Of a DNA stretch of 64,000 nucleotides, positions 37,877-49,236 are shown in pieces. Within the stretch, counting starts at the first letter, position 1; each line of letters opens with the position of its first letter. The position numbers and the translations under genes were made by a program. Under the pieces are notes generated by a model. The model saw nothing but the letters and a program-made list of their open reading frames with translations. It did no database searches and was not told where the DNA came from. Origin of the DNA: Chlorokybus atmophyticus (lineage: Eukaryota > Streptophyta > Chlorokybophyceae > Chlorokybales > Chlorokybaceae); contig RHPI01001507.1 in the NCBI GenBank assembly GCA_009103225.1, positions 574,765-638,764 on the forward strand. The letters are read 5' to 3'.

Positions 37877-38499
37877 CCGCGTTGAGCTTGGGTACTTGGA
37901 GTGCAGTATGCGGTTTTTTCTGTTGTCGTGTATGTCATTGCGTACCTGTCTTCAAGTCTATATGGTGTGTCTGCTTGTTCCAAGCCCCTCCATTGTACCC
38001 TATACATGCGAACGTTGCACCAACAACAACATGCATCGCAACAAGCACATATAAAAGACAAGCACTAGGGGCCTTGTAGCTTTGAGATGAGTGTACGAGG
38101 ACTCTGACTCAGTTGACAACATGCGAGGGCAGTAAAAAGGGTGGCGATGTCATCTGTCAGTGCCAGTCAAGTAGATGTTGAGAGTGACCACGACGTTGTC
38201 GTCGTTGTCAACATGCATGACCGTTACGAATGCCTCGGCTTTTTTATTGCATGTAAAGAATTACATGCGAGCATACATTGTGTGCTTGCGTACAATCTGT
38301 GATTATTTTCACAAAGGGCAGGCTAGGACCTGCGATTAAGTGCTGATGCAAGCAAGATTATCGCATGGACATGCACACACAAGCTTGTTCAGTACAACTT
38401 TCTCAACCGCATCGTTCCCAAGCAAGGCACACGAGAACAGGACGCATAACAATAAATGCCATCAACAACACCAATGGCGCTAGCTTAAAATCCGCAATG
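37877..38499. other. Intergenic, nothing recognised
   Basis: Short frames only. It lies between the MITE-like element and the 3' flank of the NRT2-A duplication block. Confidence 0.4.
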
Positions 38500-38723
38500 C
38501 ATGGCTCCCTTATCATCGTTGTTCTCCCAAACTAACCTACAGATAGTAACAACCTGTCCCTTGGGGCAAAAATCCAATTGGGGCCAAAACCCCCGAGCTC
38601 AATATGTTGACATACACTCTTCCTGTCGCTATCTCCCGCTCTCAATGCCGCCAAAACTGCATCAATGTGTTTGCACCACCTACCCACACAAGCAACACAC
38701 TATTATTCAACACCACCCTCTCC

Positions 38724-41700
38724 TTACGCGCTCTCGGTCTTTGCACTCTCGCCGGCAGCCACAATGACATCAGTAGCATTGTTGTTGTTGAAGACGGCGG
38801 GCGACTCCTTGTATGTGCGACGCATGTAGGCGCTGCCTCGCTCGGAGCGTGAGTTCTCGGCGAACTGAAGCACGGACGTGTGACGGTTCTGAGCACGCTC
38901 CTCCTCAGTGAACTCGCTCACGTAATAGTCCTCCTCGGTCGCGTCTGCCTGCGCGGGTGAATGTGTGTGTGAGTGCGTGCGTGCATGTGCGTGTACGTAT
39001 ACGTGTACGTGTACGTGTGCATGCAAATATGCACGAGCATGTGCGTGTGCGTGTGAACGCACGTGCATGTATGTGTGTGCGTGGGTGTGCGTGCGCACGT
39101 GTTAGCAAGAACACACGTTCGCGTCTGTGGGTATATGTGTGCGAATGGGCGTAACTTTTGTCTGTATGTGCGTGCGTGTTCTGCACACTCACACACGCAC
39201 TGCAATCAGGAATAAATGCGTGTAGTACCTTGAATAACTCTGTGCAGTTTCATGAGCATCTATATGCACGCACGTATACAAACCAAACCACACATGCCGT
39301 GCATGTGCACACACTACAGATGCATTGCCAAGCAGTCCATGCGACTCACCTTTGTGGAGGGTCGGAAGAACATGGAGCCCCACTGCGGGAAGTGAATCAG
39401 CACGCAGAGGAGAGACACCCCAACCATCGACAAGCCCAAGTAGGTGATTCCGTCCTCTGTCTTGATCCTCTCCGAGTTCTGAAAGAACACTCCCTGCACA
39501 GATTTGTGTGTACTAATTAAGTATGAACTCACAACCACCACAACGACAACAACGACAACATGAACAAAGGTAGTTGCAGCAACAGAAGTAGTGCAGTAGT
39601 GGCTGGTGTCATTGTTGTGGTGTCAACCGACAATGCGTACTACAACACTACAACAGTCACAAAAACAACAACAACAACGGCAACAGCAACGACAACAGCA
39701 GCAGCAGCAGCAGCAGCAGAAGTGTCTGTGTTTTTTACTTGGACCAAAGCCGAGCCCGCGTTGCCGCCCGCGCCAACAAAGCCCGACACCACGCCGAGGG
39801 CGCGGCGCGACACGAACGGCACCACGCCGAAACACGCACCCTCGGCAGCCTGTTGTCATGTTGTCATGTTGGGATGTTGGTGCGTTGTGTTGCTGTTGCT
39901 ATGTTGTAACGTCGTGTTGTGCTTGCCTGCGTGAAGATGGCGTAGATCAACAGCGTCGCTATTGCTGCGCCCAGGTTGGACATCTTCCCGGTAACTATGC
40001 ACATGACACCCGCCATTGTCTGCGGGCAACAGTTAAACACAGGTACGCACACGCAGGAATGCAGACGAGCACGGGTACACAAGTGCGCACACTGGCATTC
40101 ACATATGTGCGCGATGCATACGTGTATACGCGCTTACGCGCTCAGACACCACAAGAGGGTGCGTGTGCACATGTGCACACTCCCACGCTCCCACTGACAC
40201 TCTCTCTCACACACTCTCTCACACACCCACACACACCCATCCACCCACCCACCTGCAGTCCCCACAGCGTCCACAATCTCCCCCTCATCCCGTACCGTCT
40301 CCCCGCCCGGTCGCTCGACACCCCTCCCAGCGACCGCGAGAACACGTTCATCAGACCGAACGAGGAGGCGATGAAGCCGGCGGCGCGGAGATCCACGTCG
40401 AAACGGTCGAAGAAGTAGGACTGTGTGTGCGGGGGTGTTGGTTGTTCAGTGGGGGGAGTTGTTGAGATTTATAAACGAGTTCTTACCGCGGTGATGTTGT
40501 TCATGGTGAGTTCGGTGCCGAAGGAGAAGCCGTACAGTGCGACGAGGATCCACGTGCGGTAGTTGCGGGCGCCCACCAGGAACACGCCCTTGCCCGACTC
40601 TTGCACCTGTATCGCACAACAAACACACAATTCAATGCATAATCCACACACATCAGAGGACGCACACGCACACGCAGGCACACACATGTGCGCGCGCATG
40701 CGTGCGCACCCACCCACCCACCTACACGAGCAACCCCTACACGCACGCCAGCCCAGCCACACACAGACACATACATACATCCACCCACACGCACACCCAC
40801 GCACCTTCTTCCCCGACTTGATGAGCGCTCTATACGACCCATCCGGCAGATCTTGACTACACGTCAACACGAGCCCTCCCATCACCACCATCGCCACTCC
40901 CGGCACGAAGAACGCCACCCTCCATGCCAAGAAGTTGCTCTTCGTGATCGATGCGAGCAGTGCGAAGACCAGAGGCATGAAGAACTGCGTGGCGCCGCCG
41001 CCCAAGTTGCCCCACCCGCCCGCCGTCGCGTTGGCGAGACCCACGATGCGGGGGGCGAACATGGAAGAGCACCAGAACTGGATGGCCACGAACTCGGCGA
41101 GGGCGAAACCGATGCAGAGACGGGCGATGATGAACCTGAGTGGGTGGGTGTGGGTGGATTGGGGTGCGTGTGGGTGGGTGGACACACCGACCTTGTCACA
41201 GTACACACCATGATATTGATATCACACACACGCACGCGCACGCGCAAACCCATATTTCCACATACCCACAACAAACACGCATCCCCACATACCCTGTCGC
41301 CGTCTTGACCAAGCTTATGCAGAACACCGCGGGCGCCGTCCCCAGCACCACAATACTGATCCCATATCTCGGTCCAACCGTATCACAGACGGCTCCCATC
41401 GCTATGCGTGCAGCAATTGTCCCCGTGACAGTGGCGATGCCAGCCGTGCCCAACTGCGACCCAGTGAGGTTGAGGTCCTCCCTGATGATGGGCAAGAGGG
41501 GGGCGGCGGCGAAGGTGGCGGCGAAGACAACAAAGTGGGTGAGCCAGGAGAGGTGGAAGGCGCGCATGTGGGGGAGACGAAGGGAGAAGGGCTTGAGACG
41601 GAGGGACTTGTGCTCGGAGTCGACCTGAGGGGTGGGAGGGTGGGTATGTGGGTGGGTGGGTGGGTGGGTGTTGGGCACAGATACATGTACGCGTACCGGG

Positions 41701-42202
41701 AGGTCGAATTTTGCGGTTGAGGGGTCGGTGCCGGCGGGTGAAGCGTGCGTGTCAAAGTCGATGGTGCGGGCGAGCTGATGCAGTCGGGCGGTTCAGTGTG
41801 CGTGCATGTGTGGGTGGGTGGCTGGGTGGGTTTGTGGATATGTGGGTGCGTGGGCATGTGCGTATATGGGTTGTGTGACTGGGTTTGGGTGTGCCCAGTG
41901 CGCCATGACCTAATGTTTTGTTGACTGGTGAACCGACTAAGACCAATGCGCACTACCATCACACCATGTTCATAATGTACGTATCGTGCAACGACATACA
42001 AGCAATCACATGATGGAGGGAACAGCAAGCATATAGTTAGATCAGCTGAAGCTCAGAAGCTCAACTGCATTTGCCATTTGCACGACACACACGCTTACTA
42101 ACGCACCTCCAAAACAGCCTCCCTGCCGGTGACGCCATGCATAGAGCTACCAGGCTCTCTACCGGTGTCATGCCCGATCGCCACACCCCGTAGCTCCGCC
42201 AT
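38724..42202 (-). CDS. NRT2: High-affinity nitrate transporter, NRT2 family (copy A)
   Basis: Imports nitrate at the plasma membrane by proton symport. Ten exons (high to low): 42202-42107, 41774-41697, 41624-41293, 41135-40805, 40606-40487, 40420-40253, 40019-39927, 39849-39739, 39493-39350, 38948-38724. They splice to 1,698 nt, 565 residues, about the usual NRT2 length. The N-terminus has the plant-type MHGVTGRE and AKFDLPVDSEHK segments. The MFS motif [12 protein letters not shown] and both nitrate signatures ([11 protein letters not shown] and [12 protein letters not shown]) are intact. The C-terminus carries [12 protein letters not shown]. Intron 7 is GC-AG. A second copy lies inverted at 49237-53370. 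In land plants most NRT2 proteins need the partner NAR2; none is seen here. Confidence 0.95.
39640..39720. repeat. CAA/CAG triplet repeat in NRT2-A intron 8
   Basis: Imperfect acaacaacaacggcaacagc followed by a pure cag run, within the intron between exons 8 and 9. The homologous intron of copy B carries the complementary gttgttgctgctg array, so the repeat predates the duplication. Confidence 0.85.
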
Positions 42203-42560
42203 ATGCACACCCACACCCACACCTACACCCACAGAGCAGGCGGCGGCGGCGGCAGACTCTACAGACAACGCTGGTACTACTGCTGGTCCTCAAATCAACA
42301 CCAATGTCACTCCTACTTGTCCAGGACAGCACCGTACATGTTGCCGGTGCCGCCATGGCCTAGCGCCGTCCAGGGCCCCGCCGCCGTGGGCTAACGCGGG
42401 TTAAGCTAACTGCCCTAGAGGGCTTTTGCCGCAAGTTTTGCGAAGCGTTGTGGCAGAGTGAACTGAGTTGCCTTAACTAGGCTTTGCGGGTGAAAGTTGC
42501 GGATGCGGCGGTTACGTTTGATTGTGGTCGGCTGACTGAGGGTTGAGTATAGGGTAGCTT
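42203..42560 (-). promoter_or_regulatory. NRT2-A 5' flank, shared with copy B
   Basis: This upstream region aligns in pieces, inverted, with 48890-49236: both have a GTGTGGGTGT tract just before the ATG, a gcaaaacttgc/cgcaaaacg block, a (GGC)n patch and tcagtcagccgaccac. Conservation of the promoter segment means the duplication carried regulatory DNA. No specific binding site was identified. Confidence 0.5.
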
Positions 42561-42885
42561 AAACCTCGATTAGGTCACGGCACACCCCCGCCACGTCATA
42601 TCCAGTATGATAATCAATACTTCCAACGAAGGTTGCCCCTCCGTTCCTCTGGAGGGGTGTTTTTTGGCCCTACAGCGACCTGGTAGGAGGCCAAAGCTTC
42701 CCAGGAGAGGATATTTTGTCCCCGCCTGAGAATGTGGAGATTCTTTCATACGGTTTCAACGGCACATGTATGACATTACCGGTACTGTCGTGTATTGTGG
42801 TAATACATGGGCGGCTTCAGCAACGAATGTGCTTTAGGATGTATAAAAAGCCTGCATGCGTGGTTTGCTCAAAGGTTCTATGTGT

Positions 42886-43013
42886 AAGTTGAATTCTTGA
42901 CCTTATATACATGCAGGCATATGATACATGGCTTATATAGGCCACTTGTAAGTTGAATTCTTGACCTTATAAACATGCAGGCATATGATACGTGGCCTAT
43001 ATAGGCCACGTAT
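42886..43013. repeat. 65-bp tandem duplication ending in a perfect palindrome
   Basis: gtaagttgaattcttgacct begins each unit (42886 and 42951). The second unit ends in a perfect 26-bp palindrome, 42988-43013 (atacgtggcc tat plus its complement). The first unit has a broken version (acatggcttatataggccac). Confidence 0.85.
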
Positions 43014-43344
43014 ATGCATGCGTTGAGTACATTGCAACTTATTTAACTTACATAAGTTGAAGCGGAACGCAACACGACACAGCCAATCACATGAATTAAC
43101 ATGCATTATTGGCTACATATTATGTTACGTTATTGATGATGGACGCTGAGGGTTGATTGGTTGTGCGCTATGTAAAATGTAGCATTAAACGCCGTAACGT
43201 GCCGTCCACATAACCGCTTGCAATTACATTACACAACACATTTTCGATGATGCTAGTATAATACACAACAGATAGTGTAGGGCCAATCAGTCAAGCAAGC
43301 AAGCGCAACGCAGCAATGCTGGATCAAACAGCACAAGTAGCATC

Positions 43345-43468
43345 CGTATCACTTTGGTGCATATGGTTGCTCGTGCCTTGCTAAACCACATCGTAACATG
43401 CTTTTACGTATCACTTTGGTGCATATGGTTGCTCGTGCCTTGCTAAACCACATCGTAACATGCTTTTA
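43345..43468. repeat. Exact 62-bp tandem duplication
   Basis: cgtatcactttggtgcatat starts at 43345 and again at 43407. The two 62-bp units are identical, implying recent duplication or a copying error in assembly. Confidence 0.9.
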
Positions 43469-44225
43469 CTCATCATGCAATAATTGCGGTAATAATTGAT
43501 CTTGTTTGATTTATCTACTTGTTTAAGGCGTTGATGTATGTAAACTATGTTGCTGACACATTAAATGTGTCAAGTACATAAATGAAAATTTTCGTTCGGT
43601 CGTGTGTTATTAAGAGCATGGCTAGGTGGGCAACTCTCACCATTGCCCCCTTTCGAGTAATTATACAACATATTGCATAAAAATGCTGCTGATGCACATT
43701 GTGCATACCAATCAACTATGCATGATACACCTAACGAATTGAAGACACGCGCGCACCCGCTCACTCATGCACCGTACATGCTGCATTAATAACTGATCTA
43801 CTTCTATATACAAAGCTAAAAGCGGTATGATATCAGGTAGATTTTGCCATCTTTGGTGTGAGAACGTGTACCGAAATGTGTTATTTTGGTAGATTTATGT
43901 GCCGTGTATACTGCACTACACGAATTCAACATTCCCTCATGTTACGTGTACCAAATGCAACCAAGCCCGATATGATGACCAGCTATGAGCACATGCGGAC
44001 ACACATTGCATTCGTTGAGTGAGTGGGTGCGCGCATACTGCTACACATACTGTGTACAAACAATGTGGAACGGAACTTGTGCATGATGTTTGCGTGCATG
44101 CTGTTATCAGCGTATTGCGTCCTTTGTCCACAACACAGCGCGGCTCGACCAGCAACATAAAATGCAGCTAACAGCCTTGCACAGTGTGCACGTGACACTG
44201 GTCCAAACTCGCAAGGTAATCTTGT

Positions 44226-44606
44226 CACCATGCAGTGCTGAGACTCAGCTGCAGGCAAAGGCCTAACACAACTTCCCGCACCCGAGAAGCATGAAACAAA
44301 GTACACCACCCAATCTATTGCAGAGTCAGTACTTCACCTGACATGCAAACCTGTGCAGCACAGCACAGCACAGTGCCCAAGCTGCCACTAAGTAATGGTA
44401 ATATACTCACAGGTGATATGATATGCCATAGATTACTCTACCCAATCCTGCACCTACGCTCTACTACTACAAAGTGCTCTATGCGGTTGACACCAACAAC
44501 GTGAGATGCCTCACCGATGCTCTACCGTGTTATTACACAGCAACCTACCAAAAAGCAAACAAGCGAAACCTCCCTTTATGCAGCGCTGCCTGCTGATAGC
44601 ACCACT
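44226..44606 (-). other. 3' flank/UTR of sulfotransferase copy A
   Basis: Aligns in inverted orientation with the 3' flank of copy B (63152-63541): both contain gtgctgtgctgcacagg, catgtcaggtgaa, gattgggtggtg and ctcagcactgcatg in the same order. It marks the outer edge of the duplicated sulfotransferase block. Confidence 0.7.
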
Positions 44607-46467
44607 TCAGTCATCCATGGACTCCTCGTAATCCTCGCCACCATCCATGCTGTCTTCATCATCATCATCACCATCAGTCTGAGTGTCCCCATATCCATCC
44701 TGGTTATCACCAGCAGCAGGATGTAGGCGTGCATCCTCCTCGGCCTCAAGCACAAACTTCGGGAGCTGGTCTTCAATGCCGTGTTTAGCAAAGAGAGTCC
44801 TCATCTCCAGGTTAACAGGCCTAAAAAAGTCCCTCAATGCCCTATCCGTGGCCGGAGAAATGTCGGGTGGCGGGCACCTGTGATGTTGGGATGCGGCATT
44901 CTGGTGCAGAACCTCCTCTGGGATGGGTGTCTCATAAGGGATGTTGAGGAACTCCATCACACGTTGGGCGGTGCGGGCACTTCCTTCGGGTGTCTCAAGC
45001 TCCCGAAAGTCCACAACAAGGAACTGTTCTGCCGGCGGGAAGAGGCGGAACCACTGTTCCAGCTGGAGGACATACCAAGAGGCGAAGAAGGGACTGTCAA
45101 AGGGCGGGGGCGCATCCATACCACACTCGAGGTAGATCTGCTGCTTGGAGAGGTTCTCGTGGTTGTCTATGCAGGCCTGGGCTGCAGGAAGCGCTTGAGC
45201 CACCCACTGATCGAATGTGGTCTCGCACTCTATGTGCCAGGTCCAGCGCCCAATGTGGTGGAACCAGGAGAGGAGGCGTGTGACGGGGTCCCGCAGTGAA
45301 ACGAGGAACTTCAAGTCTTCGTGCAGGCCGAAGCGCGCGTAGTGGGCGCCGATCTCGAGTGGTGCGCTCAGCAGACGCATGTAGGATGGAGTCCCGTCCA
45401 TCACATACTTCACGGGCTGCACACATTGCAATGTTGGTGCATATGGGTGTATTTGGTGCTGCTGGTCACAAGAGACAAGGATGCCGAGTGGCAACACACC
45501 AGATGTGCGCACAGACGTGCACATGAGCACGCATGCGGACGAGCACACGCAAACGCATGCGCGCACCGAGACGAATGGCGCGTGTGTTTGCTGTGTGGTC
45601 ACAAGAAAACATGCTGAGCGTCGACACACCAGATGTACGCGCATGCGCACGCACATGCAGGTGGGCGTGCGTACACATGCACGGGCACGCTGCAGCATGC
45701 ACCCGCAAACCCGCTCAGAATGAAGCACAGGTAATTGTGCGACAATGCGAATGAAAAGAAAGAAGGAAAGACACAAAGCAAAAGAAGAACAAATGCGTGT
45801 TATTCAAGTTTACCTCTTGGGCGATGAGAGGGTCGTCACATTCGGGATACTTCTGGGAGTACTGGTCGAACCACTCGTTGGTGTCGAGCCATGCATGTGG
45901 TTCGTCGATGAAGTGCATCTCCTTTGTGGTGTTGGCAACATAACCCTTGCCATAGAGTGGGCTGACCATGTAGCCGTGCACTGTTGTGGACCCGCACTTC
46001 TGCCCGCCGATCAGAAACACGCTGGGCACCGCCCTCCCATTGTAACAAAACACCCCACTATCTGTCTTCTCCACATGTCCCGCAAGGGCCTTCGGCAACG
46101 GCCGCAGCTGGTAGCTGCACACGAAATGTGTGTGCATGCGTGCATGTGTGCTTGTAGATGCTTGTGCTCACGTAGGCACGCATGTCTGTGCATGTGCGTG
46201 CGCATGCGTGTCCATGTGCTTGTGCGTGCTCGGGTAAGGCTGTGCCTGCATATGCTTGTGTGTGGTTCCTACAACACTGCTGTTAGGATTGTGTATATGC
46301 AAGCTGAGATGAAAGCTGTCAGACACGCAACTAAGGCAATGCCCTTACCTCTGCTCAGAGCTGCTGCGGAGGAGGCGGCGGCTGTCGTGGCCAACAGCGG
46401 CGGAGCAAACACCAAGAAGAAGAAGCAAGATGACGGCGGCCAAAGCAGGCTGCTTACCGTGCGCCAT
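44607..46467 (-). CDS. PAPS-dependent sulfotransferase (copy A)
   Basis: Transfers a sulfuryl group from PAPS to an acceptor, probably a carbohydrate, in the secretory pathway. Three exons, 46467-46349, 46114-45814 and 45416-44607, give 409 residues. An N-terminal hydrophobic segment (ALAAVILLLLLGVCSAAV) is a signal peptide or signal anchor. The 5'-phosphosulfate loop is FLIGGQKCGSTTVH (about residues 73-86), and the 3'-phosphate motif is SLRDPVTRLLSWF (about 180-192). KEMHFID and MDGTPSYM match conserved spots of heparan-sulfate-type sulfotransferases. The last 20 residues are almost all Asp, Glu, Ser and Met. The ATG chosen aligns with copy B. The acceptor cannot be told from sequence. Confidence 0.93.
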
Positions 46468-47030
46468 TGTAATACTATGGGGCGACCGGATTAGCTGGCA
46501 GTGCTGCTGATGACAGAAAGAGGTAGACCAAGACATCAGCACAGTTGCTTGCTGCCCGAGGTCAAAGCACCCAGCCACGCTTGCAAGCAACCAAACCAGC
46601 TGCCACTGGCTTGGCCTGGCATGACCAAGTGACACGCTTGCACTGACCTTGCAAGGAGAAACTTGAGCCGGCGCCTAGCCAGCTACCCAGAGAGACCAGC
46701 TGGCGTACGCTCGCAGGTTCTCGCAGCCTGGTCAACTGGTCTACCACCGCACGCCTGGCGGCGACGCAGAAGCCAGCATGCACCAGCAGAGCAGAGCAAA
46801 GCAGAGGAGAGGAGAGGAGCGGAGAGCAGGTCAAGCCTCCGCTGCGTTTGACTTCTCAGCCACCAGCCGCTCGGCTCTCTCCTCCAAGCACACCGCGCCT
46901 GAGAGACACTATCCTCGCACCCACGACGACAACGATAATGCTGACCACAGCAGCGTCGCCGACAGCCACGGCGCCGCCTCACCGCCTCGTCGCCGCCGCC
47001 GCCGGAGCAAGCTTCCCACAATGCTGCCAG
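46468..47030 (-). promoter_or_regulatory. Sulfotransferase-A 5' flank, shared with copy B
   Basis: Reads inverted against 60570-61089. Both have a gaggcggtgaggcgg start, a gcttgg(a)gagga stretch, aacgcagc(t/g)gaggcttgacc, repeated ctcctctcc and a gccaggc-rich part nearer the gene. Promoter DNA was therefore duplicated with the gene. Confidence 0.55.
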
Positions 47031-48889
47031 TGCATGCTTTAATCTGGGACACAACATGCACACACACAGAAAACCGCGAGGAATAGTGATAGCGCGGGAA
47101 TGTTCATGTAACATGCAATGGCTGACAACCTGCATTGCAATGCATTGATGTGCAAGCCAAATGCAGTTTGTCAATTTGCAGGTTGGTGCTAAGTCATGGT
47201 GTTGGACTCGATTGATGCACGTTCACATTACCTACACGCTACCTTGCGCATGTGCGTGACGCTGCGTCACTGACGCAGCGCCCTTGAACACCAAAAAGAC
47301 TTTTCGATCAGGCAGCGGTACCGGTAGTTCGGAATATCATTATGCAAGACTCCACAACCCTTCAGTGGCGGGCAAGGCAGGCCACTGCTTATTGTGCAAG
47401 GACATGAGAGGTGCAAGTTTCTGTGAAGAAAAGTCTTTTGACCGCGCCGCGACCACCTTGACCGGAAGTGGCGCGCCATCTCGTCGATCACGCGTGCGAG
47501 TCAGCTCGCGCCACACATGTTTCGTCGGTCAAGACACGGTGACAGTACCCGGCTGTTGCCGCTCTATCATGACCGGTGTGTGTCTGGTGGATACCTCTCG
47601 CAACAAACCGTCGGCGCGCATGAATCTCCGGGTATACAACACGAGCAAGGCATGTGGCGCAGGCTGCTCAGGAGGTCGGGAACAGGTCTGTACTGAGTAG
47701 GGACCACACAGTCTAACCTCGATAAGTGCATACCATCGGGGACGGGCATTTGAATTCATCGCATTCATACACACTCAATAACTGCATGAAAAATGTATCC
47801 GCTTTAAGTGCAACTGCTATGCACAATGTACATCGTGCTCTTTCCCAGTTCATTGCACAGAGCACATGCACTCACCTAATAGGCTTGGCAATGCCACGTT
47901 GGCATAAGTGCATGTGCTATGCATGTGTTGAGTATCCAAAATCTTGAATTATATGTACTCGTTACATTTACATGTAATTCAGGCATAACGTAATTAACTT
48001 TGATAAGTACATGGGCACATGTTGCATGCGTGTGCACAACATCACGTCATATATCATGTCTGGTCAAGGTTGGACTCCTTAAGATGCATTTATCAATGCA
48101 TGCATACGCTTTTAACGCACAAGTGTTACACAAAAGGCATCGGTGACAGCTAAATTCATGCACCAAACGCCGATATGCACTTATTATATATGTAGTTATT
48201 CTGGTTGGCCTACAAGATGTAAAGTTGTTGTTTAAACAAGGTGAGCCGCTATTGGTCGCCGCTCGTGTCGGTATATCTAAATAGTTTCACTTTAGACCCC
48301 TTGAAACAATTTTGCTAAGCACAACAAAATGTATGCACATCATAAGAACATATTTGCTGTGTGCAATGCACGAGCAAATACTTCGCCGAGTAAACACTGC
48401 ACAATCGATCAAAACACATCCCAAACAATTAGTCTTTTTACATATATTATATGAATTTATGACATCAATATAACAAACAATTACTACTACAAGTTAGCAC
48501 TGTACACTCGACTAAAACACATCCCAAACAATTAAATCATCTTATCTTTAGTAACTACTATTATATTCAATGCTTACATTAATAAAACTTTACATTAACG
48601 GTATATGTGACATCAGTGCCAGACGTACCCACAAACTCCATTTCAAGATAAACAGAATTTCAATTACTCAGTCACAGGAAGTATCCTTTCCTCCCGCACA
48701 CTTGGACCCCCACAAGGTTAGGGCCAAAAACCATCCCATTAAAGAAGCGTGAATGGGCAACCCCTTCATTACACTTGTCAATAGCAAGATATAGTAATAA
48801 TAGAGCAGGGTTGTTATACTCAATGTAACGTCACTGACGTGGCGCAGTGCCGTGACCCAACCGCGGTTGCAATCCCCTTCCCGTAAACA
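47031..48889. other. Intergenic spacer between the inverted blocks
   Basis: No gene supported. A GC-richer island at 47280-47700 has open frames on both strands without recognisable motifs. The rest is AT-rich and includes two copies of aaaacacatcccaaacaatta (about 48413 and 48514). Confidence 0.4.
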
Positions 48890-49236
48890 GTTTACGGTAA
48901 GCTCACTCCTCAGTCAGCCGACCACAATCAACGTAACGCGCTTAATGCTGCCTGCAAACCCAACTCAGTTAAGTCTGCTGCAATGCTTCGCAAAACGACA
49001 AAGATTCTGGACGGCAGTTAGTCTAACCCGCGTTAGGCCACGGCGGCGGCGGCGGCGGCGGGCGTGGACGGCCATGGCGGCACTATTGACGCGGACGACG
49101 TTACCCTGTCAGAGGAGGAAGAGGAGTGTTAGTTGTGCTAGCCATAGCAGTGGTAGCAGCGGAATCAGCAGTGTCTGCTGTAGGGACTGTTGCCGCCGCT
49201 TCCTCTGTGGGTGTGGGTGTGGGTGTGGGTGTAGGT
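48890..49236 (+). promoter_or_regulatory. NRT2-B 5' flank, shared with copy A
   Basis: Counterpart of 42203-42560 in the opposite orientation. It has a (GGC)n patch near 49042-49060 and a (GTGTGG)n tract at 49208-49232 just before the ATG. Confidence 0.5.

Larger units (their letters stand above)
42561..44169. other. Intergenic with tandem repeats
   Basis: No gene recognised. It contains the 65-bp duplication with palindrome and the 62-bp exact duplication annotated separately. Confidence 0.5.

Noticed and set aside
43345-43468. CRISPR-like repeat
   Set aside because: Only two adjacent identical units with no spacers, in a eukaryotic genome.
44781-45299. 172-residue plus-strand frame
   Set aside because: Antisense shadow of sulfotransferase-A exon 3.
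47284-47700. 138-residue frame in a GC-richer island, considered as a transposase fragment
   Set aside because: Neither strand gives convincing transposase motifs. The resemblance of IDEMARHF to piggyBac-type sequence was too short to trust.
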